From positions 102,409-166,408 of IMG/VR virus record IMGVR_UViG_3300042924_004713: a stretch of DNA of 64,000 nt. One strand, 5' to 3'. Both the position numbers and the translations under genes were made by a program. Under the pieces are notes generated by a model. The model saw nothing but the letters and a program-made list of their open reading frames with translations, was not told where the DNA came from and did no database searches. Shown here piece after piece: positions 45,203 through 53,263 of this stretch. Origin of the DNA: a virus. The stretch's first letter is position 1. The number at the start of each line of letters is the position of its first letter.

Positions 45203-46950
45203 TAACAATCAATAAACTCACTGTGCGCAACTTCATGAGTGTGGGCAATGCCACACAGGCACTGGACTTTGATCGTCGCGATCTTACTCTAGTGCTGGGA
45301 GAGAATCTAGATCTTGGTGGTGACGGATCGCGAAATGGCACAGGCAAGACCACGATTATAAATGCTCTAAGCTTTGCACTGTTTGGTCAAGCTCTTACCA
45401 ACATCAAAAAAGACAACCTAATCAACAAGACCAACGGCAAACAAATGGTTGTTAGCCTGGACTTTGTAGTAGACGGACAAGGCTATAGAATTGAGCGTGG
45501 GCGTCGTCCCAATGTATTGAAATTCTTTGTGAACAACGAAGAAAAGATTGCCACTGATGATGCACAGGGTGACTCTCGTGAAACCCAAGAAGCCATAGAA
45601 CGTTTGCTGGGCATGAGTCACAACATGTTTCGTCACATCGTGGCCTTGAATACCTATACAGAACCTTTTTTGAATCTGCGTGCCAACGACCAGCGCGAGA
45701 TCATTGAACAACTGCTGGGTATTACTCAGCTCAGTGAGCGTGCTGATCGTATACGCGAACTCAATCGTGCGACCAAAGAAGAAATCAGTCAAGAAGAAAT
45801 GCGCATTCGCGCGGTTCAAGAAGCCAACAAGCGCATTGAAGAACAGATCACAAGCTTGGAAAAACGTCGCGATCTGTGGACCAAGAAACAACAGGAAGAC
45901 TGTGACAAACTACAGGAAGCCATTGCTGCACTCGAACACATAGACATTGAAACAGAAATACAATCTCATCGTGATCTTGAATCCTATCATTCCAAGAAAA
46001 AACAAATTGATGAGCACAATCGTTGGATACGATCAATTGATCAAGACAATGTCAAAATCAACAAACAAAAAAGTCAGTTGCAAAAGGATCTGGATGCCAT
46101 GCAGGCACATCGTTGTTTTGCCTGCGGTACTGAGATACACGACAACAGTCTTGACAGTGTAAAAGACAAAAAACAAAAAGAACTACAGGAACTGGCACTG
46201 CAACTGCTGACCAATGACACACAAAAAAGCGAACATCAAAACGAACTTGATGATCTTGGTGAACTTGGTGTAGCACCCACGGTGTTCTATGATAACCTAG
46301 AACAAGCATTGAACCATCGCAACAGCCTTGAAACACTGCAAACCAATCTGCAAAATCGCAGCAGTGAAACTGATCCTTATACTGAACAGATACAGGACAT
46401 GCGTGGTCAAGCTCTACAAGACGTGTCATATGATCATCTCAATGAACTGACCAAACTGCAGGATCATCAGGACTTCTTGCTCAAGCTGCTCACAAACAAA
46501 GATTCTTTCATACGTAAAAAGATCATAGATCAAAATCTCAGCTATCTTAACAGCAGACTTGTACACTATCTTGATCGCATTGGATTACCACATCAGGTGA
46601 TGTTCCAAAACGATCTTTCCGTGGAAATCACAGAACTGGGTAGAGATTTGGACTTTGATAATCTAAGCCGTGGTGAGCGCAATCGATTGATACTCAGCAT
46701 GAGCTGGGCCTTCCGTGATGTCTGGGAAAGTCTGTATCGTCCTGTGAATCTATTGTTTGTGGATGAAATGATTGATTCGGGTCTTGACACACAGGGCGTT
46801 GAAAACGCTCTAGCTATTCTAAAGAAAATGGGACGAGAACGTCACAAGAGCATATGGCTTGTGAGCCATCGTGATGAACTAGCAGGGCGTGTGGAAAATA
46901 TCATGAAAGTGGTCAAAGAAAATGGATTCACATCTTATGCCATTGACTAA
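45199..46950 (+). CDS. gp46: Recombination ATPase subunit gp46 (SbcC/Rad50 family)
   Basis: A 583-residue SMC-like ATPase. Walker A is GSRNGTGKTT with K50. The centre (about 190-430) is coiled coil interrupted by a zinc hook, CFAC at 306-309. The ABC signature LSRGER lies near 489 and Walker B LLFVDEMID near 520. Length and domain order match T4 gp46 (560 residues). With gp47 it tethers and resects DNA ends. It overlaps the genes on both sides. Confidence 0.94.
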   Translation: MITINKLTVRNFMSVGNATQALDFDRRDLTLVLGENLDLGGDGSRNGTGKTTIINALSFALFGQALTNIKKDNLINKTNGKQMVVSLDFVVDGQGYRIERGRRPNVLKFFVNNEEKIATDDAQGDSRETQEAIERLLGMSHNMFRHIVALNTYTEPFLNLRANDQREIIEQLLGITQLSERADRIRELNRATKEEISQEEMRIRAVQEANKRIEEQITSLEKRRDLWTKKQQEDCDKLQEAIAALEHIDIETEIQSHRDLESYHSKKKQIDEHNRWIRSIDQDNVKINKQKSQLQKDLDAMQAHRCFACGTEIHDNSLDSVKDKKQKELQELALQLLTNDTQKSEHQNELDDLGELGVAPTVFYDNLEQALNHRNSLETLQTNLQNRSSETDPYTEQIQDMRGQALQDVSYDHLNELTKLQDHQDFLLKLLTNKDSFIRKKIIDQNLSYLNSRLVHYLDRIGLPHQVMFQNDLSVEITELGRDLDFDNLSRGERNRLILSMSWAFRDVWESLYRPVNLLFVDEMIDSGLDTQGVENALAILKKMGRERHKSIWLVSHRDELAGRVENIMKVVKENGFTSYAID

Positions 46951-47959
46951 TAGCCTAGCCACGTGGCACTGGCACATAGAAATTTCCAGCAAGTGTACGC
47001 TGCGCTGTCCAAGATGCGCACGACAGGAGGTTCCTAACGGACTTGTAAACACTGAACTAGATTTTGATTTCTTTCAACGCAATTTCCCACCTGACTTTAT
47101 AAAACAACATGTACGCAAGATAACTTTTTGTGGTGACGACGGTGATCCAATCTATGCTCATGATCTTATTCCAGTGATTGCCTATTTCAAAAGCATCAAG
47201 TCTGACATAGAGATAGTGATTGTGACCAACGGCAGCTATAAGTCAGAGTCTTGGTGGCAAAGTCTTGCCATACAGCTTGGTCCCAACGACAGTGTGCATT
47301 TTAGTATAGACGGTTGGGACAACGCCAGCAACAATCAATATCGTGTGAACAGCGACTGGAACAGTATCATTGAAGGTGTTAAGACTCTGCGTGCTCATAG
47401 TCGTTGTCAAATAATCTGGGCTGCTATTGCGTTTAAATTCAATCAAAAGTATATACAGCGCATGAAAGCTCAGGCATTTGATCTGGGCTTTGATAGATTT
47501 CAACTTACCAAGAGCACCAAGTTTGGCAGTGTGTATCCTCACTATGGCGACAAAGACATACTAGAGCCCATACCGGATCTTGTAAGCCAAACACACAGAT
47601 TTGAACGTGAAGTCTATGACTTCACTGATCGCAAACCCCAATCATGGCCTATTAATCTAGAGAGATATCAACAAAGTCTAGAAATCAATGGCGTGAAACC
47701 CTTGTGCTCGATAGGCAACAAAGGCCTATACATTAGTGCGCAGGGGCAACTGTTTCCTTGCTGTTGGGTGGCCAATCGTTATGCACACAATCAAGAATGG
47801 CAGGAACTAGGCAAACAGTTTGATCTCAAGCAACGCAGTCTTGAATCTGTACTACAGGATGCTTTTTGGCAATCGGAGTTCCAAAGCTATCGTTGGAACG
47901 AATGTCAAACCAAATGTGTTGCTGGCCGCGTGACACAAGAATACGCTACTGAATGGTAG
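46937..47959 (+). CDS. Radical SAM protein with C-terminal SPASM-like domain (rSAM6)
   Basis: A 340-residue enzyme with normal domain order. CTLRCPRC (C20, C24, C27) is the CX3CX2C motif, and FCGDDGDPIYAHD takes the place of GGEP. At the C-terminus CSIGNKGLYISAQGQLFPCC and ECQTKC supply auxiliary-cluster cysteines. It differs in order and motifs from the five rSAM proteins at 647-9482. The ATG at 46937 leaves a 14-base overlap with gp46; another ATG lies at 46922. The stop is TAG. Substrate unknown. Confidence 0.87.
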   Translation: MPLTNSLATWHWHIEISSKCTLRCPRCARQEVPNGLVNTELDFDFFQRNFPPDFIKQHVRKITFCGDDGDPIYAHDLIPVIAYFKSIKSDIEIVIVTNGSYKSESWWQSLAIQLGPNDSVHFSIDGWDNASNNQYRVNSDWNSIIEGVKTLRAHSRCQIIWAAIAFKFNQKYIQRMKAQAFDLGFDRFQLTKSTKFGSVYPHYGDKDILEPIPDLVSQTHRFEREVYDFTDRKPQSWPINLERYQQSLEINGVKPLCSIGNKGLYISAQGQLFPCCWVANRYAHNQEWQELGKQFDLKQRSLESVLQDAFWQSEFQSYRWNECQTKCVAGRVTQEYATEW

Positions 47960-47976
47960 CCTGATAACTATCGCAC

Positions 47977-48492
47977 ATGACCAGTCCACAAAAAGTCAAG
48001 GGCAACGCCTGGGAAAACACAGTTGCAAAGCATCTTACACAGATCTATGGAGAAACCTTTATACGTGTGCCTCATTCTGGTGCCTACATAGGTGGTGCTA
48101 ATCAGCATCGCAAACAGGTGTTACACGAAGGGCAGATACGCAGCTTCAAAGGCGACATCATACCTGGTGAAAGTTTTCCTAGATTTAACTGCGAATGCAA
48201 AAGCTACAAAGACTTTCCGTTTCATCAGTTGTTTCAAGGCGCTTGCAAAACTCTAGACACCTGGATACAACAGTGCATGGACGTGGCCGACGATGGTGAC
48301 TTTAATATACTTTGCATGAAGTTCAATCGCAAAGGAACTTTTGTGGCAGTACAAGCACAGCCCAATACCTCACAACTGATATTCACAAGAAATTTCAATT
48401 ACACCAGTGGATTAAACGGTCATTGGATGATCATGGACTATGATCTCTTCTGGGAGATCAATGCAGACAGTGTGAAAGAACTCTGCGCATGA
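47977..48492 (+). CDS. PD-(D/E)XK nuclease, Holliday-junction-resolvase-like
   Basis: A 171-residue protein. WENTVAKHL carries E13, KGDII has D60, and CECK has E73 and K75, the spacing expected of the PD-(D/E)XK nuclease active site. RVPHSGAYIGG lies between the first and second motifs. Such proteins in phages act as Holliday-junction resolvases or related endonucleases, which fits a place just after gp46 and gp47. Substrate specificity is inferred. Its TGA overlaps the next ATG as ATGA. Confidence 0.75.
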   Translation: MTSPQKVKGNAWENTVAKHLTQIYGETFIRVPHSGAYIGGANQHRKQVLHEGQIRSFKGDIIPGESFPRFNCECKSYKDFPFHQLFQGACKTLDTWIQQCMDVADDGDFNILCMKFNRKGTFVAVQAQPNTSQLIFTRNFNYTSGLNGHWMIMDYDLFWEINADSVKELCA

Positions 48493-49523
48493 TCAAAGGA
48501 CGCTTAACCACTTATGTAGGAGATGTCAATGCTTATCTAAGAGCAGCAGCACGTCAAACTCATCCTCTGGCTTTTTTGGTCAGCAATGCCAATTGGCAGC
48601 AGTTTATAGACAGTGACCATGATGATGTTGCTGTTTATACATCGCTAGGAGACCTAGCTGTGGATAATTTTTGTGCTCTGTTGGATCTGTCAGATGTGAT
48701 TGAATATTGTCCGCCACCAAATCATCAGTGGAGCGATCGCAAAATTATCAATGAACTAGATCCCTTTGACAGTATTCGTGGGCTTACTGAATATCTTGTA
48801 CAGAGACACATTGATCGCAAACAACTTGGAAACCTAGAAAGTGTCAACCAACCACAAGAACTGTTGCCCTTGGTTGACACTCGCAAGACTTCTGGACCTC
48901 AACTGTGGACCGCAGGGTGCAGCATCACTGCTGGCATTGGTGTTGATTCTACTCAAACCTGGAGTCATCATCTATCTAGTCTGCTGAACATACCATGCTC
49001 AACGCTGGCCGAACTTGGCGCCAGCAACACATGGCAAGCTGATCAAATACTTAGATCGGACATACGCTGGCGCGACACAGTGGTCTGGGGTATTACCGGC
49101 CTGTATAGGCAATGGATAATCCAAAATGGTGAGATGCGACACCTTAACATGCATAGTCATGTTGAGGATCCCAATCTAGAAATCAACTGGCCACTGCGTG
49201 CTTTGGCCAGCGACACCACACTGTACGCATCAATGCACTGTATGAAAGCAGTAGCCAATTTTTGTGACAAAATTGGTGCTAGATTAGTGATTTTCAACGC
49301 AAACTTCTCAGACGCATATATAACAACACTCAGGCAAATACCACATTTCTACTACTATCAACATCCAATTCGTATAGGCAAAGACAGGCAAATACGTCAA
49401 CACTGGCTTGATTTAGGCACAGACGACTCGCATCCAGGCCCACTACAGCATCAAGCATTCGCAAATTTTTGTTACTCAATTTTAAAACCACAAACAGACT
49501 CTGTGCTAAGTGTTGTGACTTAG
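48489..49523 (+). CDS. SGNH-type hydrolase with N-terminal extension
   Basis: A 344-residue protein. From about residue 138 it has an SGNH domain: AGCSITAG (S145), ELGASNTWQAD as block II, VVWGITGLYRQW as block III, and DDSHPGPLQ with D313 and H315 as block V. The first 130 residues are a separate unknown region. It shares the block order and a W-rich block III with the smaller SGNH protein at 9475-10041. The stop is TAG. It is last in the plus-strand operon, upstream of the structured-RNA candidate. Confidence 0.72.
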   Translation: MIKGRLTTYVGDVNAYLRAAARQTHPLAFLVSNANWQQFIDSDHDDVAVYTSLGDLAVDNFCALLDLSDVIEYCPPPNHQWSDRKIINELDPFDSIRGLTEYLVQRHIDRKQLGNLESVNQPQELLPLVDTRKTSGPQLWTAGCSITAGIGVDSTQTWSHHLSSLLNIPCSTLAELGASNTWQADQILRSDIRWRDTVVWGITGLYRQWIIQNGEMRHLNMHSHVEDPNLEINWPLRALASDTTLYASMHCMKAVANFCDKIGARLVIFNANFSDAYITTLRQIPHFYYYQHPIRIGKDRQIRQHWLDLGTDDSHPGPLQHQAFANFCYSILKPQTDSVLSVVT

Positions 49524-49603
49524 CCCCATTGAGCTAGCCGAGGTAAGGCTCGTTGCCAGCAGATCTTGGGTGTCAAAGAATAGGCTAACTTAGGCTAAAT
49601 GAT

Positions 49604-49744
49604 CGCGGCTATGTGAACAAGATACAACCGCGGCGCAAGGGACTTTGCTTGTATGGGGTCGCCTGCGTTCCGTTGCGAGTCAAGGCTAGAGTAGGAGGTA
49701 CAGCGCAACCGCCTCCGTGTGGAAACACAATCTCTTTATACAAG
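49604..49744 (+). ncRNA. Candidate structured RNA with pseudoknot
   Basis: On the plus strand CGCGG (49604) pairs with CCGCG (49628). CTTGTAT (49648) pairs with ATACAAG (49738), enclosing a domain in which GTTGCG (49672) pairs with CGCAAC (49704). GGAGG (49694), in that loop, pairs with CCTCC (49712) outside it, making a pseudoknot. GTGT-GGAA-ACAC (49717-49728) has a GNRA tetraloop. TTGTAT can alternatively pair with ATACAA at 49622, a switch-like choice. No known family could be assigned by eye; manA and wcaG RNAs occur in marine T4-like phages and should be compared. Confidence 0.5.
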
Positions 49745-49770
49745 TGATCGTTCGAACTCAGATGATGACA

Positions 49771-49793
49771 ACTTGCCCGGTAAACGGGCAAGT
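49771..49793. other. Perfect hairpin, possible convergent terminator
   Basis: ACTTGCCCG, loop GTAAA, CGGGCAAGT: nine pairs without mismatch. Neither strand has a T-run after it, so a factor-independent terminator is uncertain, but it sits between convergent transcripts. Confidence 0.55.
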
Positions 49794-49870
49794 ATGACCA
49801 AAAAATCTAGATGATAACTTGATTCTCGCTCTGCTCGAACACATTGATGAGCGCAAGCGAATCAATAGAT

Positions 49871-50896
49871 CTACGCAGTAGATCTTCCAAGTACATGATG
49901 ATTGGGCTCAAGTAACTGATGTAGTTTTTGTGTGTTATCTGGAAAATGTTCAAGTTGCCAGTTCTTGACGTTGAGTTGATGTTTGTGCATCAATTGATGT
50001 AGAATAATCACTTCCTGAGTAAAGCTAAGGTCTCGCAGTGGATAGTACCAGTTATTGACCACAGCATCAACAATGTGATCAAGTTCGTATTGAAACTTCA
50101 AGAGTTGGTAGTTGATCTGCTGCCATTTTTGATACACCTGCTGCCATGATTCCCACCGTGATGAATCTGTTGTGATATCAAGATCTTTGCACAGACGTGA
50201 GAGCACCTGTTGTCCGTGATACCAAAATTCCTGACAGTTGATCCAATGATGTGGGAGTGTGAAGTCCAGGTGTTCGTGTCCTAGTCTTGATGCTGTCCAC
50301 TGTAGATTCAGTGCCAGTAGTTCTCTACGATCCCAAACAGTTGTGGCCGAACTCAAGGTGCTGTTGAAAAACACTTCATTCATGTGTAAAAAGGTATTGG
50401 CCACTGGTGTTTCTTCAAACATCACTGCGTGCTGCGCACGATCTAGAGTGCCAGCGTGATACACTTGATTGTGATGATCTGTGGCCACAAACACACAGTC
50501 ACAGCCCATGTAATCACACCAGCGCCAGACCTGAGCATATTCTTGGTCGCAAAGATCAATCAGACGAGTCCATTCTTGATTGTCATGCAATACTGAACTA
50601 GTGTGACCAAGTTCCTGTGCCATGGTGTCCACAGCAGGTCCCACAGGATAGATCACATGAAAGTCTGCGGGCACATTGATTAGTTTGTCCAACACATGTC
50701 GTGTGTTGTGTATGCCAGACACATGATTGCGTGTGTGTCCATGCGCATTTAGTCTAGTTAATGGATTTACAGTGATTGGTTGCCAGCCCTGTTGCCAATG
50801 ATACACTTGATCATGGCCAGCTAGCCAGTGTATGCTCCAATCCATGAAACTGATGCCAATGTTGTGTGTGCCAGTGAGGCAAACAATGCGTGTCAT
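49871..50896 (-). CDS. Hypothetical protein, His/Trp-rich
   Basis: A 341-residue protein starting MTRIVCLTGTHNIGISFMDW. It is rich in His, Trp and Gln, with HVIYPVGPAVDTMAQELGH and CDCVFVATDHHNQVYH in the middle. The opening resembles the beginning of P-loop or sulfotransferase-type proteins, but no complete motif is present. I start at the ATG at 50896, which overlaps the upstream TGA as ATGA. The stop is TAG. It is last of the minus operon running from gp26, and its function is unknown. Confidence 0.72.
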   Translation of the reverse strand: MTRIVCLTGTHNIGISFMDWSIHWLAGHDQVYHWQQGWQPITVNPLTRLNAHGHTRNHVSGIHNTRHVLDKLINVPADFHVIYPVGPAVDTMAQELGHTSSVLHDNQEWTRLIDLCDQEYAQVWRWCDYMGCDCVFVATDHHNQVYHAGTLDRAQHAVMFEETPVANTFLHMNEVFFNSTLSSATTVWDRRELLALNLQWTASRLGHEHLDFTLPHHWINCQEFWYHGQQVLSRLCKDLDITTDSSRWESWQQVYQKWQQINYQLLKFQYELDHIVDAVVNNWYYPLRDLSFTQEVIILHQLMHKHQLNVKNWQLEHFPDNTQKLHQLLEPNHHVLGRSTA

Positions 50897-51228
50897 AGTT
50901 GATCTGGCCAATCGCGAAACAACGCATGTTGTATGTTGCCCGCTACAAATTGATTGAAACTACGGTGTTTGTCTTCTAGTTCGCCCTGTAGTGGTGCCAC
51001 ACGACGAAAAGCCTCGTCCATCTGCGCCATGTCACGAAATTCCATGATTATCATCCATTCTGGCATGTCTGCAATGCTGCGGAATCCCATCTTGCAGCGT
51101 GTGATACGATAGGTCAACATTTTGCCTTCACTGACCAAATGATCAAAAAAGCCTCGCATGTTGTTGACCCATTCAAGATCAGAAATGTCACCTTGTTTGT
51201 CTGCCCAGATTGTGTATAAGTCGCTCAT
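50893..51228 (-). CDS. Small conserved protein, dimeric alpha-beta barrel-like
   Basis: A 111-residue protein. LTYRITRCKMGFRSIADMPEW and IIMEFRDMAQMDEAFRRV suggest a ferredoxin-like, dimeric alpha/beta-barrel domain like DUF6614-type bacterial proteins. No catalytic residue is evident. It overlaps both neighbours by four bases, so the three small genes here are translationally coupled. Role unknown; the resemblance is from pattern only. Confidence 0.65.
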   Translation of the reverse strand: MSDLYTIWADKQGDISDLEWVNNMRGFFDHLVSEGKMLTYRITRCKMGFRSIADMPEWMIIMEFRDMAQMDEAFRRVAPLQGELEDKHRSFNQFVAGNIQHALFRDWPDQL

Positions 51229-51665
51229 TCAATTGGTCCTAGTATTTCAAATCCGTCTAGCTGTTTTTTATAAAGATGTGCTTGTTCAAGATAAAGATAA
51301 TCAAAGCCACGTTGTTTGTACACAGCACATTCGGTCTTGAGTGTTTCTATGCCAAGGCGAAGTTCTGGATCGTGATAGGTCCAAGCAAACTGGTCACACA
51401 AGGCATTTTTGTCGTCAAATCTGCGTATGAGGCTAAAGGCCACCAAATGAGTTTGATCCCAGTATCCTATGATGTCGGCCATGGGATCTTGAAATCTACT
51501 GTTAAACATAGGCATCACAGATGAAAACTTTTTGTATCTACAGTAGCTTTTGTAGATTTCCTGACAGGCTGCGATGTTGTAGTCAGTTTTGTCAAGGTAT
51601 GCCCAAAACACAGTGGGTTTGTAGTCTGTGGCGTCAAGCCTAATGCGTGCAAATTGATAGTTCAT
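51225..51665 (-). CDS. Conserved phage hypothetical, possibly GNAT-like
   Basis: A 146-residue protein. ADIIGYWDQTHLVAFSLIRR and LRLGIETLKTECAVYKQRGF, then YLYLEQAHLYKKQLDGFEIL resemble the beta strands and helix of an acyltransferase (GNAT-like) fold. The acetyl-CoA Q/RxxGxG/A loop is not obvious, so the assignment is weak. Related sequences are frequent in T4-like marine phages. Joined to both neighbours by four-base overlaps. Confidence 0.65.
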   Translation of the reverse strand: MNYQFARIRLDATDYKPTVFWAYLDKTDYNIAACQEIYKSYCRYKKFSSVMPMFNSRFQDPMADIIGYWDQTHLVAFSLIRRFDDKNALCDQFAWTYHDPELRLGIETLKTECAVYKQRGFDYLYLEQAHLYKKQLDGFEILGPIE

Positions 51666-52159
51666 ATGCGAGGATCAACACGATGTTGAAACAGTCCTTG
51701 TAGATAGTCTTCAGGCCAGTTCTTGTAATAACCTTGGCCAGCAAGTAGTTTTGCAAATTCATTGAGCTTGGCAAGTGGCTGCACAAACACAATAGCCCAG
51801 GTACCCTGATTAAACTTTACACCATTAACAACTTCTTCACTGAGAGGATGATCTGCCAAGGCCAATAGGTCTCTGGCTACTAAAAAGTCAGTGTTGACTT
51901 GATCCACAAGATTATTGAACACAGCTGGTTCAAAGTGTCGCGGATCATACACATAGGCCACCACGGTTTTTTCTTCCATGTCAATGGCCTGTAGGTCAAC
52001 ATAGGGATCTATCTTACCTTTACGTATTTCAAATTCTCCGTTGAGTCGAGCTCTACGTGCGTATGGGCAGGGAGGCCATCCATTGAGCTGTGGATTAGAC
52101 TTTTCCACGAAACCCGTGATCCAAAGCAAGATGTCAATTTGTGCTTGATTAAAATCCAT
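51662..52159 (-). CDS. Conserved hypothetical protein
   Basis: A 165-residue protein with a distinct motif LNGWPPCPYARRARLNGEFE, then VVAYVYDPRHF. The WPPCPYA segment suggests a ligand or metal site, but I do not know a function. The TAA shared with the following frame and the overlap with 51225-51665 place it in the gp26 operon. No signal peptide or membrane segment. Confidence 0.68.
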   Translation of the reverse strand: MDFNQAQIDILLWITGFVEKSNPQLNGWPPCPYARRARLNGEFEIRKGKIDPYVDLQAIDMEEKTVVAYVYDPRHFEPAVFNNLVDQVNTDFLVARDLLALADHPLSEEVVNGVKFNQGTWAIVFVQPLAKLNEFAKLLAGQGYYKNWPEDYLQGLFQHRVDPRI

Positions 52160-52347
52160 TAGAAGAAAGGTAATCCAGATTTTTTGGTTGTTTCAAGATT
52201 TTCTTTGACAATGTCATTTATGGCCATGCGTTCTTCGTAGCTGAGTTGCAGTGCTTGTTCGTAAGTGATACCACCACGCATGTACCAACTTAGTTTGAGA
52301 GCTTCGTGGCGGATAGCTGATGCTTCTTTGCCCATGGTAGCGACCAT
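52159..52347 (-). CDS. Small protein, gp51-like hub assembly candidate
   Basis: A 62-residue protein with EALKLSWYMRGGITYEQALQ and INDIVKENLETTKKSGLPFF. The KLSWYMRG and NMETTKKSGLPFF-type ending recurs in T4-like phages next to gp26, where T4 keeps gp51, the hub assembly helper. The assignment rests on size and synteny. It starts 26 bases after gp26. A second ATG four codons in is possible. Confidence 0.55.
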   Translation of the reverse strand: MVATMGKEASAIRHEALKLSWYMRGGITYEQALQLSYEERMAINDIVKENLETTKKSGLPFF

Positions 52348-52373
52348 TGCCTCAATTTCATCTGGGCTAGATG

Positions 52374-53228
52374 TTAAGAGGCTGGCGCGAAAAAATTTGC
52401 TTGATCAAGTGTAAATGGTTGTGTGTACTGATTTTCACAATTGTTGCATTTAACCTGTAGTGGTTTAAGTTCGCTGTCCATTCGCAGCGTAACCACGTGA
52501 TCACGAATGCGGTTAAACAACTTACGATCGCAGTTTTTCAAAAAATCAGCAATGTGTTCGTGCTCTGTGACCATGGCATTTGATGTTTTAATCAAGCTGA
52601 TAGTTGCTGTTAGTGTGGCCACAGTCATTTCAGTGACCTTGCGCAGAGCATCAGCTAACATTTTGATTTTTTCTTCTTCTGGAAGTTCTGCATTTGGCAA
52701 CATCTGTAGCAGTCTTTGGTCATTAAACTGCATGGTATTGTTTTCGTGCATCTGCTGATAGTTCAAAGGCACAAAGTGTATTTCCAGATCACCATTGGAA
52801 ATACAACTATCATAGTCTGGCATTTTGAAACCGTCAAGCACTTGGCGTAGATCCAGTGCATACGTATGGCTTTCTTCACACTTGGGACAGCGGCTCTCTA
52901 TTTCTAGTTCATGTCCGTAGCTGGCAATGCGTATAGCTGTGAGTATGGCATCTATATCTACGGCCGGAGTGCCCCAGGCATTTCGTATGTTTGGCACACA
53001 GCTTTGAATCACACTCACAACTGCCTGTCCGTTAAACAGTGCATCAGGTGTGCGGTAGGTTATTTCATCAATCGCGGTCATAGGCAACACTGGCAACTCA
53101 CCGTTTTCAGTCATGGTTAAGGTGCCTGGCGGCCAGAATTTACCTTGGCTAGGTAAACGCAGGTAGATGGCTGGCTGGCGGAAAAACTGCCGTAAAGGAT
53201 TAGCGGTTGGGGTCATTTTTACATCCAT
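52374..53228 (-). CDS. gp26: Baseplate hub protein gp26
   Basis: A 284-residue gp26-type protein. The N-terminus NPLRQFFRQPAIYLRLPSQG is typical, followed by LPMTAIDEITYRTPDALFNG and VIQSCVPNIRNAW. Two CxxC pairs, CPKC in the middle and CNNC near the end, should bind zinc. T4 gp26 is 208 residues. It helps build the central hub. A shorter start at 53216 is possible. It is divergent from the tape measure gene, with a TATAAGTA late-type core 15 bases upstream. Confidence 0.85.
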   Translation of the reverse strand: MDVKMTPTANPLRQFFRQPAIYLRLPSQGKFWPPGTLTMTENGELPVLPMTAIDEITYRTPDALFNGQAVVSVIQSCVPNIRNAWGTPAVDIDAILTAIRIASYGHELEIESRCPKCEESHTYALDLRQVLDGFKMPDYDSCISNGDLEIHFVPLNYQQMHENNTMQFNDQRLLQMLPNAELPEEEKIKMLADALRKVTEMTVATLTATISLIKTSNAMVTEHEHIADFLKNCDRKLFNRIRDHVVTLRMDSELKPLQVKCNNCENQYTQPFTLDQANFFAPAS

Positions 53229-53233
53229 AAATA
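53228..53233 (+). promoter_or_regulatory. Late promoter core (TAAATA) for tape measure
   Basis: CCATAAATATAG, 30 bases before the tape measure ATG. It overlaps the start codon of gp26 on the other strand. Confidence 0.6.
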
Positions 53234-53242
53234 TAGATAAAG

Positions 53243-53250
53243 TACTTATA
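53243..53250 (-). promoter_or_regulatory. Late-type promoter (TATAAGTA) for gp26
   Basis: Minus strand TATAAGTA has one mismatch to TATAAATA and lies 15 bases before the gp26 ATG. With 53228-53233 it makes a divergent late pair. Confidence 0.4.
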
Positions 53251-53263
53251 ACCCAAGAAAACC

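Larger units (their letters stand above)
49524..49870. other. Convergent intergenic region, non-coding, GC-rich and structured
   Basis: This 347-base stretch lies between convergent 3' ends. It holds the folded-RNA candidate at 49604-49744, a perfect nine-pair hairpin at 49771-49793, and a direct repeat of TAGGCTAA at 49581 and 49591. No tRNA fold was found. The only open frame of note is 44 codons from a GTG at 49613 without a ribosome site. Confidence 0.7.

Noticed and set aside
49613-49747. A 44-codon plus-strand frame starting GTG (VNKIQPRRKGLCLYGVACVP...), and a minus-strand frame across the same region
   Set aside because: No ribosome site is present, and the DNA is dominated by perfect helices and a pseudoknot, so an RNA is the better reading. 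A short peptide cannot be fully excluded.
49741-49790. tRNA-like GTTCGAAC near 49749
   Set aside because: The flanks do not form a T stem and no acceptor or anticodon arm can be built.
49771-49793. Calling the perfect hairpin a factor-independent terminator
   Set aside because: Neither strand carries a T-run directly after the stem, so I left it as a hairpin of uncertain role.
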